From assembly GCF_046719735.1 (NCBI RefSeq), contig NZ_JAUTWQ010000006.1:336154-400153 (forward strand): 64,000 bases of DNA, read 5' to 3'. The position numbers and the translations under genes are program-made. Origin of the DNA: Halobacillus_B rhizosphaerae. Its GTDB lineage: Bacteria; Bacillota; Bacilli; Bacillales; Halobacillaceae. The notes beneath the pieces are model-generated. The model was not told where the DNA came from, did no database searches, and worked only from the letters and a program-made list of their open reading frames with translations. Numbering within the stretch: the first letter of the stretch is position 1; every line of letters starts with the position of its first letter. This document shows positions 17,231-26,078 of the stretch, piece after piece.

Positions 17231-17283
17231 AAATCCGAGCGTTGATGGAAGAAGGTCGTTACCATTTCATCAATGTTCGGATT
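17231..17283 (-). terminator. Terminator after the deacetylase gene
   Basis: On the minus strand, AAATCCGAACATTGATG pairs imperfectly with CATCAACGCTCGGATTT, followed by a six-T tract. A second small perfect hairpin (GTCTTGC with GCAAGAC, 17208-17227) comes directly after it. The stretch 17070-17323 has no gene. Confidence 0.75.
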
Positions 17284-17323
17284 TAATTATGGCAAAAAGA
17301 TTTATGTCCCGGTTTCAGGCGAA

Positions 17324-18484
17324 CTACTGCGGAATTTTAAGGATGGTACCCATTAGTAAAAAGTCAGGATTAGATATGTGATTGACTTGAACTAGCTTAG
17401 ATACACTCGTATTATACCGCCGGGCAATGCTGTATAGCGTATCGCCTGCCTTCACTGCATAAGCAGTATAATGGGGTTCTGCTTGACCTGGAATAACTAG
17501 GACCTGTCCCACCGTTATATAGCTCGCATTTGCCAAATGATTGGCGGATACGATGGATGAAACAGAAACCCCGTATTTACGAGCCAGGCTGTATAGAGTA
17601 TCCCCTGATAGGACGGTATAGGTATGAATTGAAGAGGGCTCACTGATTACAAGCACCTGCCCTGCTCGAATATAGCTTGGGTCAGCTAAATGATTCATTT
17701 CTGCCATCTGCTGCACCGTCATCCCGTATTTTTTTGCAATCCTATATAATGTATCCCCTGGTTTTACCACATAAGTGTCCCCCGCAGATTGGACGAATAA
17801 AAGATCACGGACAGTCACAAATTTATATCCCTTCGCTTTGAGTTTTGAAATCATCGTTGGAAGAGCACCAGGGGTTCCGGAAGCCCCCTCCCCTGTATGC
17901 ATTAAAATAATTGACCCTGGTACGATATGATCCATTACCTTATTAGTTATCGCTGCACTTGAAGTGCCTTTCCAATCCAGAGTATCAATATTCCATTGAA
18001 TGGTGTGGGTAAAACCAGCACTACCAGCTGCGGAAAGAACCGCAGAATTCACAGCTCCAAATGGGGCACGGAAAAGAGGTTTTGAAGATTTGCCAGTTGT
18101 GCTTTTAATCATAGCTTCCGTTTGATTTAATTCGTTTTTCATTTGCGCTGCGGAAAGCGTAGTGAAGTCAGGATGAGAATACGAATGATTGCCAATATCA
18201 TAGCCGGCAGCGATAATTTTTTTAACTGCTCTTGGGTGAGCTTTTGTTCCGGAACCTGTTAGAAAGAAGGTAGCCGTAATTTGGTGGTCCGCAAGCACCG
18301 AAAGAATCTTCTCAATATTGGTTCCATCGGCTCCATCGTCAAAGGTAAGCGCTACGACTTTATTCGCTGAAGTTCCTTTTGCAACAAATTGAGAGCTGGC
18401 GGCTTGGACATGGAGAGAAGAGAATAGAGGAAAAGAGATCAGCAGGGTGAGAACAACACAGAGTTTTACTAGTTTAGTACTCAA
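17324..18484 (-). CDS. Secreted polysaccharide deacetylase with three LysM repeats
   Basis: 386 aa. A signal peptide (basic start, hydrophobic core to FSSLHVQA, cleavage before ASSQ) leads into a NodB deacetylase domain: LTFDDG with the catalytic/metal aspartates, HSYSHPD with the metal histidines, and FRAPFGAVN. Three LysM modules follow (each with GDTLY, at about residues 240, 295 and 340), which bind peptidoglycan. The protein should remove N-acetyl groups from peptidoglycan or a related polymer outside the cell. TTG 18484 was preferred because AGAGGTGATAG lies before it; the GTG three codons upstream is part of that ribosome site. Confidence 0.9.
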   Translation of the reverse strand: MSTKLVKLCVVLTLLISFPLFSSLHVQAASSQFVAKGTSANKVVALTFDDGADGTNIEKILSVLADHQITATFFLTGSGTKAHPRAVKKIIAAGYDIGNHSYSHPDFTTLSAAQMKNELNQTEAMIKSTTGKSSKPLFRAPFGAVNSAVLSAAGSAGFTHTIQWNIDTLDWKGTSSAAITNKVMDHIVPGSIILMHTGEGASGTPGALPTMISKLKAKGYKFVTVRDLLFVQSAGDTYVVKPGDTLYRIAKKYGMTVQQMAEMNHLADPSYIRAGQVLVISEPSSIHTYTVLSGDTLYSLARKYGVSVSSIVSANHLANASYITVGQVLVIPGQAEPHYTAYAVKAGDTLYSIARRYNTSVSKLVQVNHISNPDFLLMGTILKIPQ

Positions 18485-18642
18485 CTCTATCACCTCTTAG
18501 TTTAGTTATGCTAAAAAGTCAGCATATGTACATTTTTATAATGAATTCAATCCATTATTACAGGTGAATAAAGGCGGGCTCTTATAGTCCTATTATACCT
18601 CTTACCAGGCCATTTTCCTATTCCATAAGATTCCATTTCTCT

Positions 18643-18680
18643 AAAAAAACAGGAGCTCCCCATTGATTGGGGAGCTCCTA
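18643..18680 (-). terminator. Terminator after the chemoreceptor gene
   Basis: AGGAGCTCCCC pairs perfectly with GGGGAGCTCCT around a 7-nt loop, followed by a seven-T tract on the minus strand. Confidence 0.92.
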
Positions 18681-18683
18681 ATA

Positions 18684-20162
18684 TTAAGCAAAGGTCTGTT
18701 TTAAATGTTCAGCTTTCTTAACGGTTTCTTTCATTAAGTCGGCTGCCGTCTTGTTATCGGATGTTAAATTGTCAACAGTAGCATTCATTTCTTCTAAACT
18801 TGCTGCCGATTGCTGAATAATGGTTGCAAGCTCACTCGTCGCAAGTTCCACCGTTGCTGTTTTCCCTCGTACACTGTTAGCGAGCTGTGTGAAGCCATCC
18901 AGCTTTTCATCCAGCATGGCAAGTGTAGAAGCCATTTGGTCGAAAAAGGTTTGCAGGTCTTCTGATGTTTGGGCTCCGTGATCGATCTTTTCTTTACTTT
19001 GTTCCATTTTATCTAATGAAATCGACGTGCTGCGATTCAGTTCTTCTAAGTTTTCGGTAATTTGTTCGGTCGCTTGACTGGATACTTCAGCAAGCTTTCG
19101 GATTTCATCAGCAACTACAGAAAACCCTTTCCCTGCTTCACCTGCACGCGCCGCTTCGATGGAAGCATTAAGGGCAAGCAAGTTCGTCTGGTTCGTAATC
19201 TCATCTATGGTACTCGTAAAGGTATTAATCTCGCCAATCTTGTTAGACACGATCGTAAAGTTGCGATTTAACTCTTCTATAAAAATCTTCATCTCCTGCA
19301 TTTCATTTTGCAAATGCATCATTTGTTCTCTACCAGATTGAACTACCTCATTAGCCTGTCTTGATTCACGACTTAATTCCTTGGAAGCCTGGTCGATACC
19401 TCCCATGGAAGACTGAGTATCATTCGCATTTTCCGTAATATCAGAAATTTGTTCGGACTGATCCTGGCTGCCTGAAGTTATCTGACTAATCGCTTCCCTT
19501 ATATCATTTTGGGCATCTAAATTTAGTTGAATCTGACCATCCACTTGAGAAATATCAGCCAGAATGGACAGCAGATTTGATTCTAAGGTGTCTTTTTGTT
19601 CCTGCTGACGCTGATTATCCTGTTCGATCTGCATAAGATAATTTCCAATGCGTGAAGCTTGAGAATTATATAATCCTATCATAATCCATAACGTAATCCC
19701 AAATAACAGATAAACGAGCAGCGTGTAGCTCATTATAGAACCTATTGCTGTTTGTTCCGTTCCTGCTAAGTAATAATTGACTGCCAGGGTAATCAGTCCA
19801 AGGACATATCCTATACCGAAAATGACCCGCTTCATGTGGACAGATGACAGTAAGACAAGAAAGAATACGATCATCAGGACGTGAACGGAGCTTCCTGAAG
19901 CCAGTATATGGACCATACCTAGGAAGTTAATTGAAATAATACTTATGTAAGCATACAGGGTATCCTTTTTAACAATAAAATGAAGCAGTACATACAGAAC
20001 AATATAGCCTGCCAATTCACTTCCAAAACAAATCGCACTAAGTTGGTCATGTTCATAAAAGGACAGCCCCAAACCAGCAATCCATGCCAATGCAAACGTA
20101 TAAAACGTCAATTTATTCTTCTTGCGTAAATCTCTTAGATAGAAGCTTTCTGTTTCTGTCAT
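18684..20162 (-). CDS. Methyl-accepting chemotaxis protein with a multi-helix membrane sensor
   Basis: 492 aa. Residues about 18-175 hold six predicted membrane helices with very short outside loops, not the usual two helices flanking a Cache domain, so it probably senses in or through the membrane. The cytoplasmic coiled coil ends with the conserved signalling tip (EAARAGEAGKGFSVVADEIRKLAE) that binds CheA/CheW. No HAMP domain is apparent. ATG 20162 follows AAGGGGGAAGAAT; a longer frame to 20219 has no ribosome site. A SigD-type promoter lies 76 bases upstream, which agrees with motility control. Confidence 0.9.
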   Translation of the reverse strand: MTETESFYLRDLRKKNKLTFYTFALAWIAGLGLSFYEHDQLSAICFGSELAGYIVLYVLLHFIVKKDTLYAYISIISINFLGMVHILASGSSVHVLMIVFFLVLLSSVHMKRVIFGIGYVLGLITLAVNYYLAGTEQTAIGSIMSYTLLVYLLFGITLWIMIGLYNSQASRIGNYLMQIEQDNQRQQEQKDTLESNLLSILADISQVDGQIQLNLDAQNDIREAISQITSGSQDQSEQISDITENANDTQSSMGGIDQASKELSRESRQANEVVQSGREQMMHLQNEMQEMKIFIEELNRNFTIVSNKIGEINTFTSTIDEITNQTNLLALNASIEAARAGEAGKGFSVVADEIRKLAEVSSQATEQITENLEELNRSTSISLDKMEQSKEKIDHGAQTSEDLQTFFDQMASTLAMLDEKLDGFTQLANSVRGKTATVELATSELATIIQQSAASLEEMNATVDNLTSDNKTAADLMKETVKKAEHLKQTFA

Positions 20163-20237
20163 ATTCTTCCCCCTTACTATGCCGATAAACAGCATTTCCC
20201 CTTTAATTAATAGATACAAAGATACATTACTATAGTA

Positions 20238-20264
20238 GTATCGGATGCAGACAGAGTTTGTTTA
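20238..20264 (-). promoter_or_regulatory. SigD-type promoter for the chemoreceptor gene
   Basis: TAAA at 20261-20264, a 15-base spacer, then TCCGATAC at 20238-20245. The B. subtilis SigD consensus is TAAA, 15 bases, GCCGATAT, so 6 of 8 bases of the -10 match with ideal spacing. Confidence 0.65.
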
Positions 20265-20401
20265 ACTCCGCTCAATAAAGGTCTATTAAAGGTCATATTT
20301 CAACCGGGCGGCCGAGCGTATAATTATACTCACCACTCTACCTTATAATGGAAGGAGGACAGTAAAAAAACTATAAAATAGAAAATACGGGATGTGAGGG
20401 T

Positions 20402-23167
20402 ATGTGGAAGAAACAATTGGCTGGATGGTTTGTATTCCTGCTTGTTTTGTCATGGATTCCTATTCCCAATGCAGAGGCAGCATCTGCCTTAACCATTCGT
20501 TCACCTGAAGATGGTGAGATCGTTCAAGGAAATAAGGTTCGGATTTCGGGCAAGTATACGGAAACATCCAATATTCAATTAATCATTAATGCTGAGGAGA
20601 CAGTCGAAGTTATAATGAATCCAGAAGGCCAGAATTCGGGCACATGGTACTACGATTTAAACACAAGCCGATACAATGGTTCCTTAGAGCTGCTCGCTAT
20701 CGGTACAAATACGTCGACTCGTTATACTGTTTGGTCAAACCGTATTCACCTGAAAACCCATAATAGTCATGCGGCAGAGCCTGTAGTCACTATTATAAGC
20801 CCTGAGGATTCAGGACAAATTAAGCAGAACAATGTAAAAATTGAAGTAAAGGCAGCTTCAGAGAACCGATTAAAACGGGTAGAAGTTCGTATAAATGGCG
20901 GTCACTGGAAAGCAGCTAAAGAAAAGAATGGCCTGTATGAGTACAAATGGAAAATCAAGCGTCATAAACTGAAAGATCAAACCTTCAGCTTAGAAGCAAG
21001 TGCAACAGACTCCAAGGGTACAACTGGATTGAGTTCCACCTCTTATGTTCAGCTTGGAAAAGGGTCAAATGAAGAGACCGCACTCCTTAATCAAGACCGT
21101 GCCATGTGGATCTGGGAAAATGCCTCCTATAACCTCCTGTATAATAAAGGCTCCCGAAAGGTTCTAGATGCTATGGCTAAGGATACAAAAACCTTTGACC
21201 AGCCCCCCATTACCACCTTATATCTTGGAGTGGGTGATTATTTCGGGACAGATATGCTGGAAGATGAACGAGAGAAAGTACGGGATCTTGTCCAGTGGGC
21301 GCATGACCACGGCTATAAGATTCAGGCACTTATGTCAGGAGGGACCAAACCTCCCTATTTTGGTGCGTACCAGGAATACCATCACCTCGCCATACGTGAA
21401 TTTGAAAATATTTTAAATTACAACTTATCTTCAAAAGAAAAGGAGCGTTTCGACGGAGTAAATATCGACATTGAACCTTATATAGCACCTGAATTCAAAA
21501 CTGATAAACCTTCTTTACAGCTTCAATACCTGGATCTCTTACAAATATTTATGGAGCGCAAAAAAGCTGCAGGTTCTGGGCTCTCGGTCGGTGCAGCCAT
21601 ACCAAGATGGTATGATTCTTCTGACTTTGCAAAGGGAATTATCTGGGGAGATCCTGGCAAGGAAAAAAATCAGTGGCTATCTCAACATGTCCAAGATATT
21701 GTCGATTATATTTCCATCATGGACTATCGTGATCAGGCAGAAGGATCGGCAGGGATCATTGCTCAAGCCCAAGGTGAAATAGATTATGCCAACGAAATTG
21801 GCAAACCAAATTCTGTTGTAATTGGCGTAGAAACGAAGGATATTGCTGATGGAGGCGATCCTGAAGTGATCAGTTTTCGCGAGGAAGGACGCACTTATAT
21901 GGAAGAAGAGCTGAAGAAAATTGAAAGCGCTTTCTCTAAAGAAGAAAGTTATGCCGGAATCGCCATGCATCATTATGATACGATTCGCTATCTTCCGTCT
22001 GAATGGAGTCCTGATGCAGTCTACTGGAAACCGCCGGAAGATTTCGAACCCCCTACTCAAATTAGTAAACCTTTGAAGGCCGATCCATTTGACTATCAGA
22101 GCGTGACCCTTAGCTATGGAAGATCTTTTGATAATCAGGAAATTGAAGAATACCGGATTTACAGGAGTACCGATCCTGCTTTCCAAGCGAGTAATGATAC
22201 GTTTGCCGGAGCTTCCAGAAGTTTAGAGTTTACAGATACTGGTTTATTACCAAATACTACTTATTATTATAAAGTAGCGGCAGTCGATGTAACCGGAAAT
22301 ACCGGTCCGTTATCATCTATGGTTTCAGCTGCTACCACGAGTACGGACTTACTGCCAATGATCATAAATGACGCTTCCATTGTCTTCGATGGGACAAAAG
22401 CTAAGGTGACCGTAAACGTAGTGGACTTAAAGAATCATCAAGGGCTATCAGCGGTCATCGGCGGTCGTTTTACTCGGTTAAGCGGTAAATATATGACAAC
22501 GAACACCAATGCATCCGGTCATACAGAATTCTTTTCTGAAGAATTGGGAAATGTAAAAGGTCAAGTAGGATTCAAAGTGAACTCTCTGACAAGCGATGGC
22601 TATTACTGGGCCTCCGCCTATGATCTGAAAGGTGAACTGTTAACAGAGTGGAACAAACAAACGATCCCAGTCTATGAAGATGCTTTTATTCGGAGCGGTG
22701 ACTTCGCCGATCTTAACTATGGCACAGAGCCACTGCTTGATATTAAAGATGTAGATGATCACAAAAGTACCAACTATGACCGTGCCGCCTTGTTAAAATT
22801 TGATTTCTCTTCTCTTCCCATTCATAAGATTAACCAGGCCACTCTTCATTTCTATGTAAACCAAGAAGTTACCGATGCAGCAGTCGAGAAAGTCCCAGTT
22901 TCAATTACAGGTCTTGTAGATGATCATTGGAGTGAAGGTAATGTAAATTGGAATAACCAGCCTGCGCAAAGTGAAAATGATTCCTACATCGGTCAGCTGA
23001 ATATTACTCACAAAGGGTGGTACAGCATCAATGTCTCGGAATATATAAAAGACCAACTATCCGATAAAACGTTAACCATTCGTTTAGAGGATCAAAATGC
23101 CACAGATCGAAGCGTTTTTGTACACAGCAAAGATAACCTGCACCCTGCTTATATTGATGTGTATTGA
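20402..23167 (+). CDS. Large secreted GH18-like protein with Ig-like, FN3 and DNRLRE domains
   Basis: 921 aa. A signal peptide (cleavage near NAEA-ASA) is followed by two Ig-like modules (residues about 30-115 and 125-220), each opening with an SPEDG/SPEDS motif. Residues about 235-560 look like a TIM barrel with FDGVNIDIEPY, close to the DxxDxDxE-type catalytic motif of GH18 hydrolases. An FN3 domain (about 565-650) and a short Ig-like unit follow. The last 160 residues (AFIRSGDFADLNYGTEPLLDI start, with WSEGNVNWNNQP) form a DNRLRE/CBM96-like domain. The start has a GATGTGAGGGT context. The sugar target is unknown; surface or environmental polysaccharide is likely. Confidence 0.78.
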   Translation: MWKKQLAGWFVFLLVLSWIPIPNAEAASALTIRSPEDGEIVQGNKVRISGKYTETSNIQLIINAEETVEVIMNPEGQNSGTWYYDLNTSRYNGSLELLAIGTNTSTRYTVWSNRIHLKTHNSHAAEPVVTIISPEDSGQIKQNNVKIEVKAASENRLKRVEVRINGGHWKAAKEKNGLYEYKWKIKRHKLKDQTFSLEASATDSKGTTGLSSTSYVQLGKGSNEETALLNQDRAMWIWENASYNLLYNKGSRKVLDAMAKDTKTFDQPPITTLYLGVGDYFGTDMLEDEREKVRDLVQWAHDHGYKIQALMSGGTKPPYFGAYQEYHHLAIREFENILNYNLSSKEKERFDGVNIDIEPYIAPEFKTDKPSLQLQYLDLLQIFMERKKAAGSGLSVGAAIPRWYDSSDFAKGIIWGDPGKEKNQWLSQHVQDIVDYISIMDYRDQAEGSAGIIAQAQGEIDYANEIGKPNSVVIGVETKDIADGGDPEVISFREEGRTYMEEELKKIESAFSKEESYAGIAMHHYDTIRYLPSEWSPDAVYWKPPEDFEPPTQISKPLKADPFDYQSVTLSYGRSFDNQEIEEYRIYRSTDPAFQASNDTFAGASRSLEFTDTGLLPNTTYYYKVAAVDVTGNTGPLSSMVSAATTSTDLLPMIINDASIVFDGTKAKVTVNVVDLKNHQGLSAVIGGRFTRLSGKYMTTNTNASGHTEFFSEELGNVKGQVGFKVNSLTSDGYYWASAYDLKGELLTEWNKQTIPVYEDAFIRSGDFADLNYGTEPLLDIKDVDDHKSTNYDRAALLKFDFSSLPIHKINQATLHFYVNQEVTDAAVEKVPVSITGLVDDHWSEGNVNWNNQPAQSENDSYIGQLNITHKGWYSINVSEYIKDQLSDKTLTIRLEDQNATDRSVFVHSKDNLHPAYIDVY

Positions 23168-23201
23168 TGAGGATAAGACTGTAGCTATTCTGCAATGAAG
23201 A

Positions 23202-23243
23202 AACCCCAAATGGTAAGGGAGGTACCCTTCCATTTGGGTTTTC
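23202..23243 (+). terminator. Terminator after the secreted GH18-like gene
   Basis: CCCAAATGG and AAGGG pair with CCCTT and CCATTTGGG around a short loop, followed by TTTTC. It may also serve the converging chromate transporter gene. Confidence 0.85.
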
Positions 23244-23267
23244 AAATCAGGCCATTCATTTTCTATC

Positions 23268-23798
23268 CTACCCCAGAAAAATCGCCCCATAAATGAGAGA
23301 TCCTAATATCACAAAAGCCGGATGCAGCTTCACTTTTTCTAATAACAGGAGGCTTACTGCTATTAATCCAAGGGTTTGAAATAGGCCGGCCGCTTCATAA
23401 GAGTTCCTGAAAAACTGCCAGGCCATGATACCGAGTAGGATAGCAATGGCAGGCCGAATGAGGTTGGTCATCGTCTTCACCCGTGGTGAATCTTTAAATT
23501 TGTAAAGCAGACTAAGGAGCAGAATCATTAAAATAAGCGATGGGGCGACCGTGGCGAACACCCCCACAAATGTCCCAAGGTAACCTCCCTGCTGATAGCC
23601 AATAAAGCCTGCCATTTTAGTGGCGATTGGCCCTGGCAGAGCGTTTGCCATGGCGAGCATTTCACTAAATTCTGTCACATTCATCCAATGAAACCGGTCC
23701 ACGACTTCATTTTCAACTAAAGGGATTGAGGCTGGGCCGCCGCCATATCCGATAATTCCGGGAATGAAGAACGCAACGAAGATTTTCCAAAAGATCAT
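23268..23798 (-). CDS. Chromate transporter half-protein (CHR family, second subunit)
   Basis: 176 aa, a single CHR domain with about six helices. The N-terminus FFIPGIIGYGGGPASIPLVENEVV and GPIATKMAGFIGY are the CHR family signatures. Its start overlaps the stop of the upstream partner by four bases (ATGA), so the two halves are made together and probably form a heterodimer like the short-chain pair YwrA/YwrB in B. subtilis. The family exports chromate or a related oxyanion. Confidence 0.88.
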   Translation of the reverse strand: MIFWKIFVAFFIPGIIGYGGGPASIPLVENEVVDRFHWMNVTEFSEMLAMANALPGPIATKMAGFIGYQQGGYLGTFVGVFATVAPSLILMILLLSLLYKFKDSPRVKTMTNLIRPAIAILLGIMAWQFFRNSYEAAGLFQTLGLIAVSLLLLEKVKLHPAFVILGSLIYGAIFLG

Positions 23799-24370
23799 GA
23801 GGATTGCTCCTGCCCTTTAAGAGGTCCAGCTTCTTTCTGGCTCATCGGTTTCACAAGGGCATACACAAGCAGTGCCAATATGATGAGTCCAGGATGGAGA
23901 CCAAGCCATTCTATTAATACTAATGATCCGGCCCCAATCAATAAAGTAACTGGCCATCCTAAATTTATTTTTGACTTTTTAATGAAATCATACGTAAGTT
24001 TAGCAAGCATAACCCCTACAACGGGCACCACTGCATGAGTCATCCCGTTTACCCATGGCTGGTCGCGGAAAGAGTTCAAAGAAGTTATGAGGACAATCAT
24101 AATCACTATCGTAGGGATAATGGTAGCTAACACTGCATTCATCATCCCTAATAATCCTGACACACGATAACCAATATACCCCGCCATCTTGGTAGCGATA
24201 GGACCTGGCAGGGAATTCCCTAGAGCCAGGATATCTCCAAATTCGTCATCTGATAACCACTGATACTTATCCACTACTTCCTTATGTACTAATGGTATGG
24301 ATGAAGGTCCGCCGCCATAACCAAGCATCCCCACTCGAAAAAAGGCTATAAAGAGGTTCCACTGTTGCAT
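23795..24370 (-). CDS. Chromate transporter half-protein (CHR family, first subunit)
   Basis: 191 aa, one CHR domain: FFRVGMLGYGGGPSSIPLVHKEVVDKY and LPGPIATKMAGYIGYR in the N-terminal half, with hydrophobic helices throughout and a hydrophilic tail. ATG 24370 follows AAAGGAG. It pairs with the next gene as in B. subtilis ywrB-ywrA. Downstream of the gamma-glutamyltransferase gene, which also matches the ywr cluster (ywrD), the two are probably co-transcribed. Confidence 0.88.
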   Translation of the reverse strand: MQQWNLFIAFFRVGMLGYGGGPSSIPLVHKEVVDKYQWLSDDEFGDILALGNSLPGPIATKMAGYIGYRVSGLLGMMNAVLATIIPTIVIMIVLITSLNSFRDQPWVNGMTHAVVPVVGVMLAKLTYDFIKKSKINLGWPVTLLIGAGSLVLIEWLGLHPGLIILALLVYALVKPMSQKEAGPLKGQEQSS

Positions 24371-24408
24371 GATCCATCAGCTCCTTTCCTTCTCCTCCCT
24401 CTTATTCC

Positions 24409-26028
24409 CTAATAAGCAGAGATCGTACCATCTGTTCTTGATTCCGTCCCTCCGTACAGAGTACCAGTTTCGTAATCGCGCCAAATGATCTGTCCTCGGC
24501 CGAATGCCCCCGTCTCCAATTGAACTTCAATGTGGTGACCTTTTCTTTTCAGTGCTTCTGCAACATGAGCTGGGAAATTGGGTTCAACCCAGACGGTACG
24601 ATCCTTCATCCATTGCCATCTAGGTGAGTCCAGTGTTGCTTGAGGGTTTAAATGAAAATCAATCGTGTTCATGACTACCTGCACGTGTCCCTGGGGCTGC
24701 ATAAATCCTCCCATTACTCCAAAGGGACCTATAGGTTTATTATCTTTGGTTAAAAATCCTGGAATAATCGTATGGTAAGACCGTTTATTTCCTGCCAGTG
24801 AATTAACGTGGCCTTCTTCCAGAGAGAAATTGTGTCCCCGATTTTGAAGAGCAATCCCCGTTCCCGGAACCACTAATCCAGAACCAAATCCCATATAATT
24901 ACTCTGGATAAAGGAGACCATATTTCCGTCTTTATCTGCAGCAGCTAGATAAACCGTACCTCCCTTAGGCGGTGTGCCCGCTTCTGGCTGCATCGCTTGA
25001 TCAGTAATTAATGACCGCCTTAGCTCTGCATATTCTTCACTTAGTAAATCATCACACGAAACATCCATATAGGCATCGTCTGCCACAAATTTATGACCAT
25101 CCGCAAACGCTAATTTCATGGCTTCCATCTGCTTATGATACGTGTCGACTGCTTCTTTTTCTTTCAGGTCGAAACCTTTTAAAATATTCAAAGCCGATAA
25201 CGCCACAATCCCCTGACCGTTCGGAGGGATTTCCCATACATCATAACCACGGTAATCAACCGAAATCGGATCGACCCATTCAGGATGATAATTTTCCAGG
25301 TCGCTTTTACGAATGAATCCCCCATACTCTTTTGAAAAGTTGTCTATTTCATCGGCAATCTCGCCATGATAAAAGGTCTCTGCATTAGTATCTGCAATTT
25401 TCCGTAAAGTTTCCGCATGTCCCTTAGAAGACCAAACTTCCCCAATAGCCGGAGCACGACCTTCTGGAGCAAATGTTTCGAACCAGTGGTTAAATTCATC
25501 TCCCTTAAGCAGGTGTTTAAATTTCTCTGCTGCCGCTGACCAGAACTTACCCAGGACTGGCGAGATAGGAAAACCTTCCTCAGCATACTGGATCGCCGGA
25601 GCAAGTACATCTTTAAGAGGCAGCTTTCCAAATCGACGTGATAATTCCGCCCAAGCTCCTGGGGCACCAGGGACTGTCACAGGTGTAAATCCATAAGTCG
25701 GTATTTCACTGTGGCCGCGTTTTTTCAGTTCTTCAATAGAAAGCGAAGCGGGAGAATGACCGCTTCCGTTCAATCCATACAGTTTATCCTTCACCCATAC
25801 CAGGGCAAAAGCATCTCCTCCTATGCCATTCGAGGTCGGTTCCACGACCGTCAGTGTCGCTGCTGCAGCAATTGCCGCATCAATTGCATTCCCGCCTTGC
25901 TGCAATATGGATAGTCCTGCTTGCGCAGCCAGGGGTTGAGAAGCTGCTACCATTCCATTGCGGGCAATCGTTGTCTGCCTAGTCGTTTCGTACGGATAAT
26001 ATAAGTAGTCTAAATGATTCAATGCCAT
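24409..26028 (-). CDS. ywrD: Gamma-glutamyltransferase family protein (YwrD-like)
   Basis: 539 aa. The N-terminal part (GMVAASQPLAAQAGLSILQQGGNAIDAAIA) is typical of the precursor large subunit. The expected autocatalytic cleavage and nucleophile threonine lies in GGTVYLAAADKDGN near residue 345, and GVMGGFMQPQGHVQV is the conserved small-subunit region. No signal peptide is present, so the enzyme should be cytosolic, like YwrD and unlike the secreted Ggt. It hydrolyses or transfers gamma-glutamyl groups from peptides such as glutathione or poly-gamma-glutamate fragments. ATG 26028 follows AAAGGAG. It directly follows a peptide ABC importer gene set, which suggests it processes the imported peptides. 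Confidence 0.87.
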   Translation of the reverse strand: MALNHLDYLYYPYETTRQTTIARNGMVAASQPLAAQAGLSILQQGGNAIDAAIAAAATLTVVEPTSNGIGGDAFALVWVKDKLYGLNGSGHSPASLSIEELKKRGHSEIPTYGFTPVTVPGAPGAWAELSRRFGKLPLKDVLAPAIQYAEEGFPISPVLGKFWSAAAEKFKHLLKGDEFNHWFETFAPEGRAPAIGEVWSSKGHAETLRKIADTNAETFYHGEIADEIDNFSKEYGGFIRKSDLENYHPEWVDPISVDYRGYDVWEIPPNGQGIVALSALNILKGFDLKEKEAVDTYHKQMEAMKLAFADGHKFVADDAYMDVSCDDLLSEEYAELRRSLITDQAMQPEAGTPPKGGTVYLAAADKDGNMVSFIQSNYMGFGSGLVVPGTGIALQNRGHNFSLEEGHVNSLAGNKRSYHTIIPGFLTKDNKPIGPFGVMGGFMQPQGHVQVVMNTIDFHLNPQATLDSPRWQWMKDRTVWVEPNFPAHVAEALKRKGHHIEVQLETGAFGRGQIIWRDYETGTLYGGTESRTDGTISAY

Positions 26029-26078
26029 TCAGCTCCTTTTCCCTTAAAATTATAAACTGCCTCACTATATAAATGTGA

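Noticed and set aside
21677..22186. 169-aa minus-strand frame inside the secreted GH18-like gene
   Set aside because: Antisense shadow of a well-supported coding region with no start signals.
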